A stretch of 64,000 nt of DNA from Orthonyx spaldingii. Taxonomy: Eukaryota; Chordata; Aves; Passeriformes; Orthonychidae. Below, in pieces: positions 14,426-27,336 of the stretch; positions within the stretch are counted from its first letter, which is position 1, and every line of letters starts with the position of its first letter. The notes under the pieces are model-generated. The model was not told where the DNA came from, made no database searches, and worked only from the letters and a program-made list of their open reading frames with translations. The translations under genes were made by a program, and so were the position numbers. Location of the stretch: positions 226,050-290,049 of the forward strand of contig VZTJ01002672.1 of assembly GCA_013397795.1 (NCBI GenBank), read 5' to 3'.

Positions 14426-14600
14426 GGATCAGCCCAATCTCTTCAACTTTTCTTCAGAAGTCATGATTTCAAATCTTCTGCTTAATTTTATTATTTTCAT
14501 CTCTACGGCTTTTCTACATCTTATAATGTAGGACCCAAAGCTGGACATCAACACTATTGAGAAGTGGAACAATAGTCACTTGTACTCCATAGGTAGCGGA
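14426..14600 (-). mobile_element. Ancient CR1/L3-like LINE relic
   Basis: The plus strand shows two blocks that follow the reverse complement of a CR1-clade 3' ORF2 region in the expected order. One is a GGATCAGCCCAATCTCTTCAA-like block with a TTCAGAAGTCATG continuation at about 14426-14467. The other is GGACCCAAAGCTGGACATCAA near 14531-14551, followed by a degenerate GAACAATAGTCACTTGTACTC. The material between is heavily diverged. Much older than the other CR1 copies here. A neutral chance match is possible but two ordered blocks make it unlikely. Confidence 0.55.
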
Positions 14601-15022
14601 TCTCAGGATGTCTTAGAATTCTACTACTGAATTATCCATTCTACTAAGTATTCTGATAATTTTTTGTAATCACATTTTTCTAAGGAAAAATGCTGTTTAA
14701 TCACTTATTCCTCTTTATTCTATCTGTATATTTGATCTTTGATAATCTGCATTTTGTTGAATTTTGTGTTATTCATTGAAAGCAATTTCTCTAATGCACT
14801 GAGCATGTTTGATTTTCATTCTGTGCTCTGCAGTAATTATGACCTCTTGCAGAAGTTATTCTCGAAGGATAAGTATGCCTTTCTTTCCTCTAGGTCACTC
14901 ACACTTTCAAGAAAATCAAATTAAATTTGATATGACTTGTTCTTGAGAAATCCATATTAGATGTTTCTTAACACCTCATTATCATCTTATTGCCTACAAA
15001 TTCAGTATTTAATATTATGTTA

Positions 15023-15044
15023 AATATATAATATATTATATATT
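15023..15044. repeat. Perfect 22-bp AT palindrome
   Basis: The 22 bases are identical to their own reverse complement and contain only A and T. Further partial complementarity (ATGTTA on the left, TAACAT on the right) extends the imperfect dyad to about 15017-15051. Such tracts can extrude cruciforms. Confidence 0.85.
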
Positions 15045-15088
15045 ATAACATGTTTTCTCTAACTCAAGTTCTGTGAGCCCTCTTTTAT

Positions 15089-15147
15089 TAAAACAAAACA
15101 AAACAAAATCAAACAAAAAACTCCAACAAAAAAACCAAACCAAACCA
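15089..15147. repeat. A-rich low-complexity tract (AAAAC-like)
   Basis: A run of AAAAC/CAAAC-type units with few other bases, on the plus strand. It has no recognisable retroposon body next to it, so it is listed as simple low-complexity sequence. Confidence 0.8.
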
Positions 15148-15723
15148 ATTAGATTTTCTTTACATATTTTGAAGTAATTTTTAAGATACTATATTGTCAG
15201 TAATCTTTTCGTATAAAGAAATGTTTAGACATACTTTAAGGCCATTTTATCAATATATATTGTTCTTTTATGTTAATAAAGAAAATGGTTAAATGACAGA
15301 AAATTATAGAAAAAGCTGACAGGAGAAACAAATAAATTTATGATAATATTTGAGAGAATTTTTTAAGGAAGACAATCACTGGAAACAGAAAATTCTGACA
15401 ACAGGGCAGAGAAACTACATAGAAAGTTTAAAATTTTTTATTTTAAAGCATTTAAGAGATTTTTAACAACAACTCTGTTATTGATATTCATCTATTGTTA
15501 GGCAGGAGCGGAAATCAATACTCATGTAGAAAATTCCTGAATGCTCCATATAAATTGATGTTCTATGGCTTATAGCACACCAGATATTAAAAATATCACT
15601 GTATAATGTTATTTGCTATGAAAAGTAGAAAAAAATTAAGTGGTAAGGAACAATAAAGTTAAATAATGTAAATAATTAATACTAGAGAATCACTATTGAA
15701 ACTACTGAAACATCCATGGTGAA

Positions 15724-16220
15724 CAGGACCGGGGCAGTGACCGCCCCCCTGTACTCGGCTCTGGTGAGGTCACACCTTAAATCCTGTGTTCAGTTCTGGG
15801 CCCCTCACTGCAAGAAAGACATTGAGGGGCTGGAGTGTGTCTGACAAGGGCAACAGAGCTGGAGAAGGACCTGGAGAACAAGTGAGGAAGCTGGAGGTCT
15901 TTAGCCTGGAGAAAGAGAGACTTGAGGGAATCTTCTCAGTCTCTAAAACTACCTGACAGGAGATTGTAGATGGGTCAGGGTCAGTCTTTTCTCTCAAGCA
16001 ACAACTGAAAGGATGAGAAGAAATGGCCTCAGGTTGTGCCAGGGGAAGTTTGAATTGGATATTAGAAAAAACTTCACAAAAAATGTTGTGAAACCTTGGA
16101 ACAAATTTTTCAGGGAAGTAGTGGAATCACAAACCCTGCAGGTATTTAGAAGACATACAGCCATGACACTTAGGATTTTATGATCTTAAGGGTCTTTTCC
16201 AATCTAAATGATTCTATGAT
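15724..16220 (+). mobile_element. CR1 LINE, 5'-truncated 3' end
   Basis: The plus strand starts within ORF2 (CCCCCCTGTACTCGGCTCTG, then TTCAGTTCTGGGCCCCTCAC) and continues through the AGCCTGGAGAAAG block and the TTGAATTGGATATTAGA block. It ends with the CR1 3' terminus GATCTTAAGGGTCTTTTCC and ATTCTATGAT at 16211-16220. The reading frame is broken by indels. This is the standard structure of a target-primed, 5'-truncated insertion. Orientation is antisense to CNTN5. Confidence 0.95.
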
Positions 16221-18023
16221 CAGTAATTTCCAAAGGCAAGAATTGGAGTTGATTTTGGTCTATCATTAGAAAGGGTAATCAGGAAGATGTACATAATTAA
16301 AAATTCATCAGTTTCAATCTTAGATGAAGTAGTTCAATTGGTGATATGAGATTTGATTAATATCCAGTTTAAAAAGTGAGATATAATTAACAATATTGGA
16401 AGAAAGTATATCTAGTCAAACTAACACATTTTTATCATTCTTGTTACTGACCACGAGAGCAAAGTTTCTGTAATGTATCTAGAATTCAAATTCATGTTTT
16501 ATAAAAGAAAATGTTGATTAAAATAATTGGAATAACCTCAAAATTAACTTATTGTGCGTTGAAGGGAATAAAAAGTGACTGTAAAGCATGATCAAGAGGA
16601 CCAGATGTGGAATTCTTCGTCCTCTACTGCTGACCATTTTAAGAATTAAAACCAAACCTATGCAGTTGTAATCACTGACCTACAGGAAATATAAGATTTG
16701 GCAAGGGAAAATATGCAGAACAAGGCACTGGTAAACTCTGATTTGGATAGCTTATTACTATTAGAACCCTTTTAATGATGGAAATGTGTTGAATCTACAA
16801 CACAAGTTGATTATTTCTTTATAATTTGAATGATCAAGAGTTCTGTGGGAATGCTTAACTATTATATTCATATGAAAATTGTGGCACTGGAAGATAATGA
16901 GTATATTATTTAATGCTAATAAAACATCATTGTGTAGAATATATGTGGAAATTACTTTCTCTGACAAAACATTATACATATTTTAAAGTATTTTTTTCCT
17001 TTTTCACTGTTTCACTGTGTTTCTCCTGTTCTCTGATCATGCTATGACACTTGATTTTCTCTACAATTTAATGGCACTGGTGATAGTTGTTTCAGCACAC
17101 TCCTTTAAGTTTGATGCAGCGGTAAGTATAATTAAAAATTCTACTCCAGAGCTATGTCACCTGTAGTGAGTCCAGAATCCTTCACCCAAGGTGACTACTG
17201 CTTTACGTGGAAATTTCATTTTGTGACTACTGCAATGATAACAATAGATAATTCATTTTGAAGGCATAACTAGGAAATTTGTCAAATCAAAAACCAAAAT
17301 TAATATCAGGATGATGATCATCCAAAATTGTAGAATATTTCTCTGTCTTAACTCTTTTTCAGTTGAGAGATGCAAAATGCGTAATTTTCCTTATTCAGCA
17401 GAAGAAACTCTGTCAAGCAAATTATGCAATTTGGCTGCAAATACTGACAAGTACTTCAGTTATCATACTTTCTCAAGGAGATTATATATATGTTTCAGTT
17501 CAGTTTTTTGTACTTACAAGAAAGAGAGCAATTTAATTTTTTCCTTGTATATCTCAGTCACCTTGACTCATAATGCCAGGAAGGATTAACAGTAGCAGCA
17601 AGATTTCTTTTACAAGATTTAAATGCAGGCTTCCGGGTATAGAAATGAAAATAAAAGGCAACTAGGACTCTAGTTTATACTTCAAAACACTCTTTTTTAG
17701 CAGAATTCACCAGTCTTTACATGCAACTGTCATAGGAATTGTACTGTCAAAACCTGGGTACTTGGAGTCTGTAGAGTGTATGACTTGTGTGACTGTACAC
17801 ACACACTGAATTTAAGACACAGCCTACTGCCTCTCTGCTTTATATTCTCTTGATGTTAAGTGTTTTAATATAAACATAAAGGCTTTTGCTGGGTCTATCT
17901 GTAGGTCAGTGTTTGGTGAATTCCACTATGGCCATGACACAATATGATTGGTGAATCCTTCTTGGGCCTGCTCCTTTGCTCCTATAGTATTTATTATCCT
18001 AAGGTCTCAGGTCAAGGGCAGTA
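16221..18023. other. Intronic sequence, no element recognised
   Basis: AT-rich sequence with no gene or repeat recognised. Short open frames (for example 17311-17589, plus strand) lack any known domain. Confidence 0.5.
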
Positions 18024-18100
18024 ACATTATCATCACTTTTATTTGAGAAAACTGAAGAAGGTGGAAGGAAGTGACTTCCCAGCAGTCCTGAATCAAGCCA
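18024..18100 (-). mobile_element. MIR-like SINE relic
   Basis: The plus strand resembles the reverse complement of the MIR/CORE-SINE central region in order: TTATCATCACTTTTATTTGAG, then GAAAACTGA, then GGAAGTGACTTCCCAGCAGTC. These correspond to the conserved GAAACTGAG and AGTGACTTGCCCA blocks of MIR. Only about 75 bp is recognisable, as is usual for amniote MIR copies. Confidence 0.5.
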
Positions 18101-21100
18101 TAGTCAAATGGATATCCCCACTAATACATAACTCTTTTAATTTCCAGTATTTGTTGCTCTCCTCACCAGCTCTTTGCATATCTACAAGAAATGCCAAAAC
18201 ACACGCACAAAACATTATAGCCAATGAATTCTTAGGACCTTTATAGATGAACCATCAGAGACAGTTAGCTACTCCCTCATCCTCCCTCTGAATATGATTT
18301 TCAAATATGAAAAAAAAAAAAAAAAAAGAAGCATAAATCTCATAATCTCCCAGATGTTAAAGGTCTAGTGCTCAGCTCCTTCTTGGTATATTTTCTAGGC
18401 TTAAATGTACCAAGGACTGGATCGTCCAATACATTTTTCTGAACATAATGGAACTGGTGAACATATGCTTCAGAGAATAGCATAAACACAATTTCATATT
18501 CTACAAAAGAAAAATTTCGTATTAAGAATGATGGTGACAGATGACTTTTCTACCTTAATTAAAAAATAACTCAAAGTGCAGACAAAGAGGAAGAAACATG
18601 TCACATTAGCAAACTGCCCCAGAATGCTGATATTGCCGTTCAACCATGTTGCACAAATAAATCACCACAAATAATGTCAGCAACAATAAATCATTTAAAA
18701 TGTAACAATGTTGAGAAGGTAGCTCCTACCTGTTTCTTCATACAGACTTTGCTGCATCCCTATACACGCTGTTCTGCACTACTGGAAACCCAGTGAATTG
18801 CTTCCACCCATCTTCTATTTGCCACATAATTGTTATTTAGAGATAATACGTAGCCTTCTGTTATTTTTAGCCTAGACCAGTATCACATGATCATATATCT
18901 ATTCCTCAAACTCTTAGAAATAGCAGTCAAAGTGAAACATCTTATATACATATGATGTGTCACATTACATATCTCACATGGAAGAAGCAGGCATTTGCCC
19001 AACTCTCCTGTTCTTTTTGTTTATTCTAAAGGAAATATCTAATAAAATAATACAAACAGCAGGCAGGCCTGCTCTCTCTTTTGCTGACAATGTGCACAGT
19101 TTTCAGAAGCCTTTTTCTGTTTTTCAAAATCCATTTTCATTTAGGAATAGGAATGAGTTGTGTTATGATGCCTAAAGATGTTTAGCTTTTTCACCTATTT
19201 GTAGCTTTTAGATTTTTAACATACAACTGTATAGTTTCTTGCACTTTATTACACTTCAGAATGGTAGTTACCCTTTCTCACACAGTATGGCACACTCTTG
19301 AAATTCTGTTTGGTTTTATTTTCAAGGAAAACAATTTCTAACAAGAACATCCTGTTTGGACCAACATTTGGGAGACCTAACAAGATATAGGGCTGAGAAA
19401 CCCGATGAGGCAGGCCCAAGGGTGGGTTATCAGGAAAACCGTTCTCCCATTGGATGCACCTGTCAGATATACTAATTAGTTAAGCTTACAAAAATTGTGA
19501 AAATTCTCTCCTGTGTTTGTGCATAGGTATATTTTTTGCACCTGAAAGTATTCATTAAAATCCAGCCCTTTATATTATCAATTTTAATATTATTTGGAAA
19601 GTTTTTCTTCTGATTCTACAAAATTAAAGATCTGGATCTTGTAAGATCACAAGTTCTGGATTGTAAATCAGTGCAATTTTAGTCTTTCCTTGATGTTGTC
19701 ATTAAAGATCTTCCACTTTTATCCTCTGTAAAATAGGTAGTCCTTCTTCTTACATCTGTAGAGCTGAAAATAGACTCTTCGGGATTGAAACCAGTTTGAT
19801 AAATTCCTAAAGGACTTTGTGGTTCTGCAGAAAAAGTCAAGATGAGACAAATCCTTTATCAGTATTACCTAAATCCTTCTTTCCATTCTCCCTTCCTACT
19901 CCTGAATTTTTAACCCTGCAGTCTCCTATAGGATATTTTCTCACTTATTGAAACAGGAAAATATTATGCAAATTAATGCTTCAATAAACCAATAAATAAA
20001 GTGACATTTTTTGGTTGCAGATTCTCCACTCTGGGAAAGTAGTATCAACACAGCAGGTAGGGTATCAACTGGCTCACGAAGTCATCAGCAATGATTTTAA
20101 TAGTATTGAAACATAGCATAAGAACACGGGAGATAGAAGCAGACAATCAAATTTTCAGAATTAAGTGTGGTATTAACTATTATGTTGTTAAAAAGATGGC
20201 ATTTTTGGTCATAAAAAGTCACTTTTTCACAGCTATTGCTCTGGAAAACATATTTTGTTGTCAGAAGATATAGAAGGTACATGTGTTGCTGCACAGTGAT
20301 TCAGATCTGCCTGTAATCAGATGGTTTTCTGAATTCTATGATATTATGCTTATACCTATCCATTTTCTCCTTGAAAAATCCAAACAATTACCTTTAACAT
20401 ATTTACTGTTAAGTCGTAGCTACCTTCATGCCAGTTATAAATAGGATAGAAAAAATCCCTCTAGTACACACACACATATATATATACTTCTAAACAATTC
20501 CTAGTTTCCCCTTTGACAAAGAAAAATGCAACCTGGATATTCCAGCCACAGTTGTTTTCATACCACTTAATTTATTTGGAACAATCTTCCTGAACTGATT
20601 AAATCAGGCTTTATGAAAATCTGTGTCTCATTAAGCTTTGCATCACCTCAAAAGGTTGTAAGTTCACTTTCATACTTATGAAATAAAGAATAACTGACTT
20701 TATTATATTGGGAAACTTATCAATGGAATCTGACAGAACTCATATCACTTCTGTCCAAAGCCTTCTGCTTCTGAATCAAAACTAGTCTCCTAACATTTAC
20801 TGTAGTTATCTCTACCAGAATCACCATTGAATACAGTCAATTATGCCTAGTGTGGGAAGAATTGTACTTTCTGAGAACTCCTCTGTTTCATCCTTTTTCA
20901 TTACCTCCTTTAAGATTTCATCACAATGGTAATAGAGAGAAAAAGCTAGAATCCAGAGCCTTACAAATAAATAATTTCTCATCTCTTTCTCCTTCTTCTG
21001 TTTCCTGTTGTTTCAGCTGTCTGATCAGCATTGTATTTCTGGCTTCTTCTCCTTAGTTACACTGATTAACGTGTGCATTCTCCCTCTATCCTTTTCTGTG

Positions 21101-21630
21101 ATATGGAGAGGTAATTGGGATTAATTATGAATTTTCTATCTTAAACAAAATGGGCTTTCTGACATTTATCTAACTGACACATTCGTGAAACGGTATTCTT
21201 CCAGACATCAGCTTAGTAAAACATCGGATCTAGACAGCGAGTGGATTCTAATGGGAAGGTTACTATGAATGAGTCAGTTCTGGGAGATCCCTGCACCTCT
21301 GAGATGGTAACCGCTGTGTGTTACATCAGCCTTAAATCTATGAACCTTGGGCTGGTGCTGGTCTAGAAACTGTGTAACCATTGCCAGGGAAAGCATTTTT
21401 GCAACACTTTAATTGGTACCTTTCCAAGGCTAGTTGTGGAAAAGCAGATGTCATACCATGAGCATCCATTTCTGTTAAACCTCGCCAGACAATGCTGTCT
21501 GGATTAATCCCTAGACTAAGAGGTTCCTGATAGTTATGTCTAATTTGTTGGGACATATCAGTAACAGGCTAGTAACTTGTCTCGAGGGAAGAGGAGTTTG
21601 TCTACTATGGAAACTTTTCATCATTGTTGT
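18101..21630. other. Intronic sequence with short simple repeats
   Basis: Contains a poly-A tract (18309-18327) and a CA/TA dinucleotide run (20466-20486). The stretch from about 21190 is less AT-rich than its surroundings but matches no family I recognise. No gene or structured RNA recognised. Confidence 0.5.
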
Positions 21631-21658
21631 ACTGTTTGTCAAGCTGTAGACAAACAGT
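21631..21658. repeat. Hairpin: perfect 10-bp stem, 8-nt loop
   Basis: ACTGTTTGTC at 21631-21640 is the exact reverse complement of GACAAACAGT at 21649-21658, separated by AAGCTGTA. No transposon or terminator context was recognised on either side. Confidence 0.8.
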
Positions 21659-22107
21659 CACATACAGCTTGTGCCCGAGAGGCAATAGTGCATGAGCCTG
21701 GGGGTCAACTCACTCCATGCATTTTTAAAATTAATTAATCTCCCATGCTTCCTCCCTCTTTTCTTGGTATCTCCTTTCACTTTGTTTCTCCTGAACTGTC
21801 ACCTGGGGTAACATTTGTAGACAATAGTGTGACTGTGAAACTACAGCACACATCCCTCAAGCAGAGCCCTGTCAGGGCTGCCCCCTTCATCCACTGTTGT
21901 GCGCTGCCTTAATTGGGCAAGGTCAACCATTTTCTTCTCACTACATTTTCATAGTCCCTGACGGGACAAACAGCTCTACTGCATGATCCAGTGAGTCTAG
22001 GGACATCTATCTTGCAGTTTCTAGTGTAAGTTAGTGTATTTTTTTAAAGAATCATTAGTATTTTTGAGAGGGTGGGGAAGATTATTCAACAGTGGTAACA
22101 TTTGGAA
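21659..22107. other. Unclassified moderate-GC intronic segment
   Basis: Less AT-rich than the surrounding intron, with blocks such as GCAGAGCCCTGTCAGGGCTG near 21860. There is no open frame of note and no retroelement end was found. It could be an eroded repeat or a conserved non-coding element; the sequence alone does not decide. Confidence 0.35.
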
Positions 22108-22232
22108 AATTTTGTGGTTTTTTGGGGTTTTTTTTGGTTTTGGTGGTTTTTTTTGTTTTTTTTTGTTTGTTTGTTTTGTTTTTTTTTGTTTTTTTGTTTT
22201 GGTTTTTTTTGTTTTTTGTTTTTTTTTTTTTA
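22108..22232. repeat. T/G-rich low-complexity tract
   Basis: About 125 bp made almost only of T and G (GTTTTTTTT, GGTTTT, TTTGTTTG patterns). Its overlapping open frames translate to runs of Phe, Val and Gly and are artefacts of composition. Confidence 0.9.
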
Positions 22233-22314
22233 AATAGTGAATTGCAAGTCCCTTGGGAGAATTTGCTACAGTTGGATCAGTAATGTATTTTTGTTCATTT
22301 ATTGCTTTTCAAAT

Positions 22315-22423
22315 TACAAAAAACCTCAACAAATCAACCAAACAAAAAAATCTGAAACCCAGAAAAATCCACCAAAACCCCAACAACAACCACACAACAC
22401 ACTCATCCAAACTAAACAAATAA
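22315..22423. repeat. A/C-rich low-complexity tract, complementary in composition to 22108-22232
   Basis: About 110 bp of mostly A and C (CAAACAAAAAAA, CCACCAAAACCCCAACAACA). It lies 82 bp from the T/G tract. Its reverse complement resembles that tract, including GGGGTTTTGGTGG-type blocks, so the pair can form an extended imperfect hairpin. Confidence 0.8.
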
Positions 22424-25400
22424 AAGAGAGAAAATCTAGACTTATTTATCCATATACCTACTATACAGACATTGTCTAGAATTTGGGGCACATGGAGTTC
22501 ATTAAAATGCAATTAAAATCTAATAACAGCACATTGCCAACAGACTGGGAGTAACTCCTCTCTGGCAAATATAGCTTGTTAAACTGCTACCCTACAGAAA
22601 ATTCTATAATTTCCAAACTCTTAAATTTCATATCCTCAAAAGAATGCCTTCAACAAGATTGAGGAAGGAAACCTTAAAAAGTGCTTCAGGGAAGTCAGCA
22701 GCAAAAGTACTGGTCGTATATTGAGTAATGAAAAGACCATAGAAGAAAAAAAGTTAATCGTGTTTTTTCATTCCATAATGAAAACTACAGGCATAGTCAT
22801 CAATCAGTTGCACAAATAAAGAACACAGATGCCTGTGTTGAGCAATGTCAGGGGCCATGGACATTCTCTTTAATGATAACATCCATGGGAATTAGGATTA
22901 CTCGACTTGAAAGCTTCAAAAGCAGTCTAGTAAAATTAACAAAGCAAACGATGCAAGAGTGAAACATCTTTATGATCCTTCCATGCAAAAATCTGATGTG
23001 TGAAGAGACAAGATGACCCTATGAACTTAACTCAGGATTAGGACAGGAATATAAAGTTTAAGGGACTCTGAACCTGTCTTTTAGCACTTTTTCTTCTCCT
23101 ATTATTGAAAAGCAAAACTTAAGGTTTATTCAAGTTACCCATAGAAGACAAATCATCACAAGGGTATAATAAAGACTGATAGGGAAATGCAGGAACCCTT
23201 CAACTCATGATATCTAACTCATTCACTTGACACAGGTGGCTCTAAAACAGAGGTTTTAAAACATTTTGTATGTAGATAATTTATAAGTTATAGACATGCA
23301 AAGAAGAGATAAGAAAGTTGTTATCTTGTCTTTTATACATGATGTATTATGTGTTTATTAAATTAACTTTCTTGTCCTGTGCAGTAAGCAATTATTTTCT
23401 ACTACTGTTACTTTAGTGGCGTGTTTCTGATTCCCAGCATCACGTTTCTACTAGGAATTCAAATGAATGAAGAACAAGCCATGGCATGCAATTATGAGAA
23501 AAACGAAACAGCATTGAGTGTTCTGTGGTCTCTGTATAGATTCCCTTAGTACAGGTCTACTGTGGGTGAAGTCTAGGAGAGATATAACTTTCACCAACAT
23601 ATTAGCCTCTCCTAGAAGCAAATTATTTAGCTTTCTATGCTAAAGTTGATTTGAAAAGTCAGATTTGAAAAAAAAAACCCAAACATATAATAGAAAAGAA
23701 CCTGGATGTTATTCTACTGTTTAATAAATCAACACATAATATCATTTAATACAGTATAAATCATAGTCAGGAAGAAATTTCACCTGTACTGACAGGTTAA
23801 CATGATGAAGTAGAACCCACTCATGCCTAGAGGGAGCTGGAACATCAGAAATCTAAGATCTTGAAGGCTTCCTGTGATTTTGAAGAAACTGGTAAAGGCT
23901 AGATCTACATACAGGACAGAAGTTCCCTGATGTTGTACACTGAAATGCCACTATTGGGAGTCTGGATCCTGGGACTTAAACCTTAAGATAGCCTTGTGAT
24001 CTTCAGCTACATATAGGCAGACATCTGTGAATTGTATTCCCAAAATCAGCTTAGTCCAGAGGGCATATGGACCCCTTCAGAACAGAATTTGCGACATCCT
24101 GCATGCAGATACCTGAGTCAATTGCCTGTAAACAAGCTAATGAACATACTGAGAGCAGTCCAGTGCAAATATAACAATCTTGTTATCATAACTAATTTGC
24201 CTGGAGAAGACTACTAACATTTCTGTACCTGAATGAGGCAATTTAGAGCCTGTCTTGCTATTTCCATGTATAATTTGTGCAGTATTCTAACCAGCGGATT
24301 TCTAAGGCAATTCAGCTGGACTTGGTTTCCTACTAGTAGTGAAGCTGCAGTCCAAAGTTGCAGTTGTAGTGAAAATGCAGCTTTCAGATTTCTTTCGCAG
24401 ACCCTGTACAGTAAGAAGTGATGGGTTTGTGTTTACTCCCAAAGTGGATTTTTGTGTATGTCTGAAGCACACACAAATAGGAGATCAGAACAACTTAAAG
24501 AAACTTTATTTTGTGTGGGTTTCTCCAATTCATATGAGGACTAAGACAACTGTGTAGTTAATAGAAGAACCGGACAAAAATTTATGGCCCATGGTAGAAG
24601 GAGTTTTATTTTAGCAGCTTGCCTGTTTAGTAACACAGTATGCAGACATCCAAGCCATGGATGTCTTGGGAAGGACTGTGAATCCATGGCACTGGTATTA
24701 ATCACCTTTGGTGAAACACTCCTCATGAAAAGTACAGTTTTATAACAGTAAAGGGGAGGTATAAAAGATGCAGCTTGCAGCACAGTTTCCAAACTTTGTA
24801 AGATCAGCTTTGCCCCTTAGAAAGAGATAAAAATATGTTATAGTTTAACATCTGTACAGATGTCACATGCTGTGGATAGATTATGTAGCAGTGCTCCCTC
24901 CAGACAGCAGCATCCCTCTGAGGCAGGATGGAGCACACATCTGGCTTCCCTGAGTGCATCACAGCTCTACTCATTCTAACAATGGGAATCGTCATTCTCC
25001 AGTAGGCTCATACTGAAAGCCTTGAATAAAAGCCTTAAAAAGCTCAGCTGAAAGTATTAATTCTGAGGGAAACATGTAAATCTGGATGAAAACTTCCATT
25101 CATTTTTAATCTTGCTATGGTAAACCCTGTAATTAAGATGATTAAATGACTGAATAAAACCCTATATTTACATCCTTTAGAATACCACAATGAAAAACCA
25201 TAATCCTGTTTATGGAAAGAAAACAGTTGAGGCATTTTAAATTGGAAACATCAAACATAGTTTGTTATTTAAGCAGCTGGTAATTAATGTAACTCTTGCT
25301 TAGCAAGGACACCTAAGAGTTACCTGCCTAGGAAATCCCTCTTGAAGAAAAGAAATAATTGGGAAGAATCAAATATTTTGTTTATGGAGGAAAAAAAAAA

Positions 25401-27142
25401 AAAGATAAAGTGATATGTTTATGAATGATCAAGTTATCTGCATTTAATATATTTCACAAGGGATGAGTTAAGGATTAGCAACAAAAACAGTGTTAGCGAG
25501 AAAGTTTCTGGATTAGACACATCAAAATGATACAGGACTCCCAATAGAATTAGAGGCAGTATTTTTTATGAGCAATGGTCCAGGAAAAGAAGGAGTCAAG
25601 AATCTGTTGGTGGCTGTTTGACAAATGGAAGCAGCAGAAAAATCTTTTTATTGAACATATTTTTCTTCACCATTTTGAAGGAGTGGATAATGTCTCTCCA
25701 AAAAAACTCCCTCAGTTTGCTGCCTAGCTATTTCTCAGCAAAGATGACAATAACTTAAAAAACTCATTTACTAAAGTCAAGAGATAATTCTCTTATCTGA
25801 ATCTGCACTGCGATATTCAGAATCTATTTCAAGTATACTTATGTGTCACATTCCCCCTTATTTTCCCTGTGAAATATTCAGACAACAATCTAATAAAAGC
25901 CTATATGAACAATTTATATATCACAAGTTTGTGTATGTTTGTATGTTTAATGCATTACTTAGTGATAATATATCACAACATAATTAAACAGAAATCAAAT
26001 CTGTATGCATATGAAACTTGTTTTCTAATTAAAATCTTGTCAAAAGAAATTAGAGTGGTTTTTTTTAGTCAGTGGTACTTTGTAAAGGCTTTCAGATTTT
26101 TTCTAAAATTGTATTATGTAAGAAAGTAATGCAAGTACTATTTAATCAAAAGTATTTACTTTATCTTCCATTTAAAAACATGTTACTAAAACTATATCTC
26201 TCTTAATACAGTGTTCTTTCATTAAGACATCTTTCTTTCCCTACACTGATAATGCCATTGTCTAAAAGGGTTCAATCTGAAGTTCTTGGGCAAGTTCATA
26301 TGCAGTTATTGACTTGAGAGATTGAGGAATGAGATTCTGTTGAAGGATGAATTGCTTACAAGGTTGTGGAGAAATATTAGCCTTGATATTGTATCATGAA
26401 TTTATCTCCTGTGATAAGTAAGTGAAAATTATTTCTAAAGGTGTTGATCAATATAGTGACTAAATCAATATAGTAACGCTTGCAGTGTTCATGCACAAAA
26501 AAATTCTCTATCATCAAAAACACTCCCATAACTCATCGTGTTGTTAATTTGAGATGTTCACACATTGCAAACATGTTCTGAATAACCTTTAGCTTAGATA
26601 TATCCACTGTAATATCTTAGTATCCACTTGAAAGTTAGTCTCATTGTCTATTTTAATGTTCCAAATTTCCTAGGACTATTTAGAAGACAATATCATTTTA
26701 GAAATCAGACACATAAACTAAAGTGGAGTATCCAGAATCTCAATGCTTAAAAAAAAATTTTAGATGTTCCTGCACACACATCCTTGAAGGAGCTCTGCTT
26801 GGCAAAAGACGTTTTTACCTGCAAGTTTCATACTTGTTGCTTAATTTCAGAATTGAATTCACACACTTCTCTCTGAAATTTCAGCTTTTGTCCAGAATTA
26901 TTTTTTACAAATGGACTCTGACCTGGCAGTCAACTTTCATTAATATCTTGTACCTTATTGCCAGAGTTTTGTGGAATGATTTATTTTTGAAACATCACCA
27001 GGCCTGTGGAGGTAGCTCTCCCCTTGCCAGGGAGACTCCAGCCATTGTATTAATATCACTAGCAGTCTCACTGCAGTACCACAAGGACTTACTGGCCCCC
27101 AGTACTTTGCAAGTAAGGAGCTGGGAGCAAATTCCATGTGAT
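22424..27142. other. Intronic sequence, no element recognised
   Basis: AT-rich sequence with short homopolymers (for example 25390-25402). A 159-codon plus-strand frame at 26723-27202 runs into the antisense of the CR1 element at 27143 and has no homology of its own. No gene recognised. Confidence 0.5.
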
Positions 27143-27336
27143 AGAATCACAGAGTCATTTAGGTTGGAAAAGACCTTTAAGATCATTAAGTCCAAGCATT
27201 AAACCAGCACTAGTTCCATCCATCATATCCTTAAGAGCCACATCTACACATCTTTTAAATACCTCCAGGTATGATGACTCCGCCACTTCCCTGAGCAGCC
27301 TGTTCCAGTGCTTGACAACCCTTTTGATGAAGAACT
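27143..27336 (-). mobile_element. CR1 LINE 3' end, strongly 5'-truncated
   Basis: Read on the minus strand, it encodes the C-terminal tail of CR1 ORF2 (RVVKHWNRLLREVAES, then LEVFKRCVDVALKDMM). It ends with the 3' terminus, seen on the plus strand as AGAATCACAGAGTCATTTAG, GTTGGAAAAGACC and TTTAAGATCATTAAGTCCAA. The frame through this short piece is still open, which suggests a fairly young or lucky copy. It lies in sense orientation with CNTN5. Confidence 0.95.

Noticed and set aside
22034..22283. Phe/Val/Gly-rich frames resembling membrane segments
   Set aside because: They translate the T/G low-complexity tract and are compositional artefacts.
26723..27202. 159-codon plus-strand open frame
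   Set aside because: Its C-terminal part is the antisense of the CR1 end at 27143. The rest has no recognisable domain or splice context.
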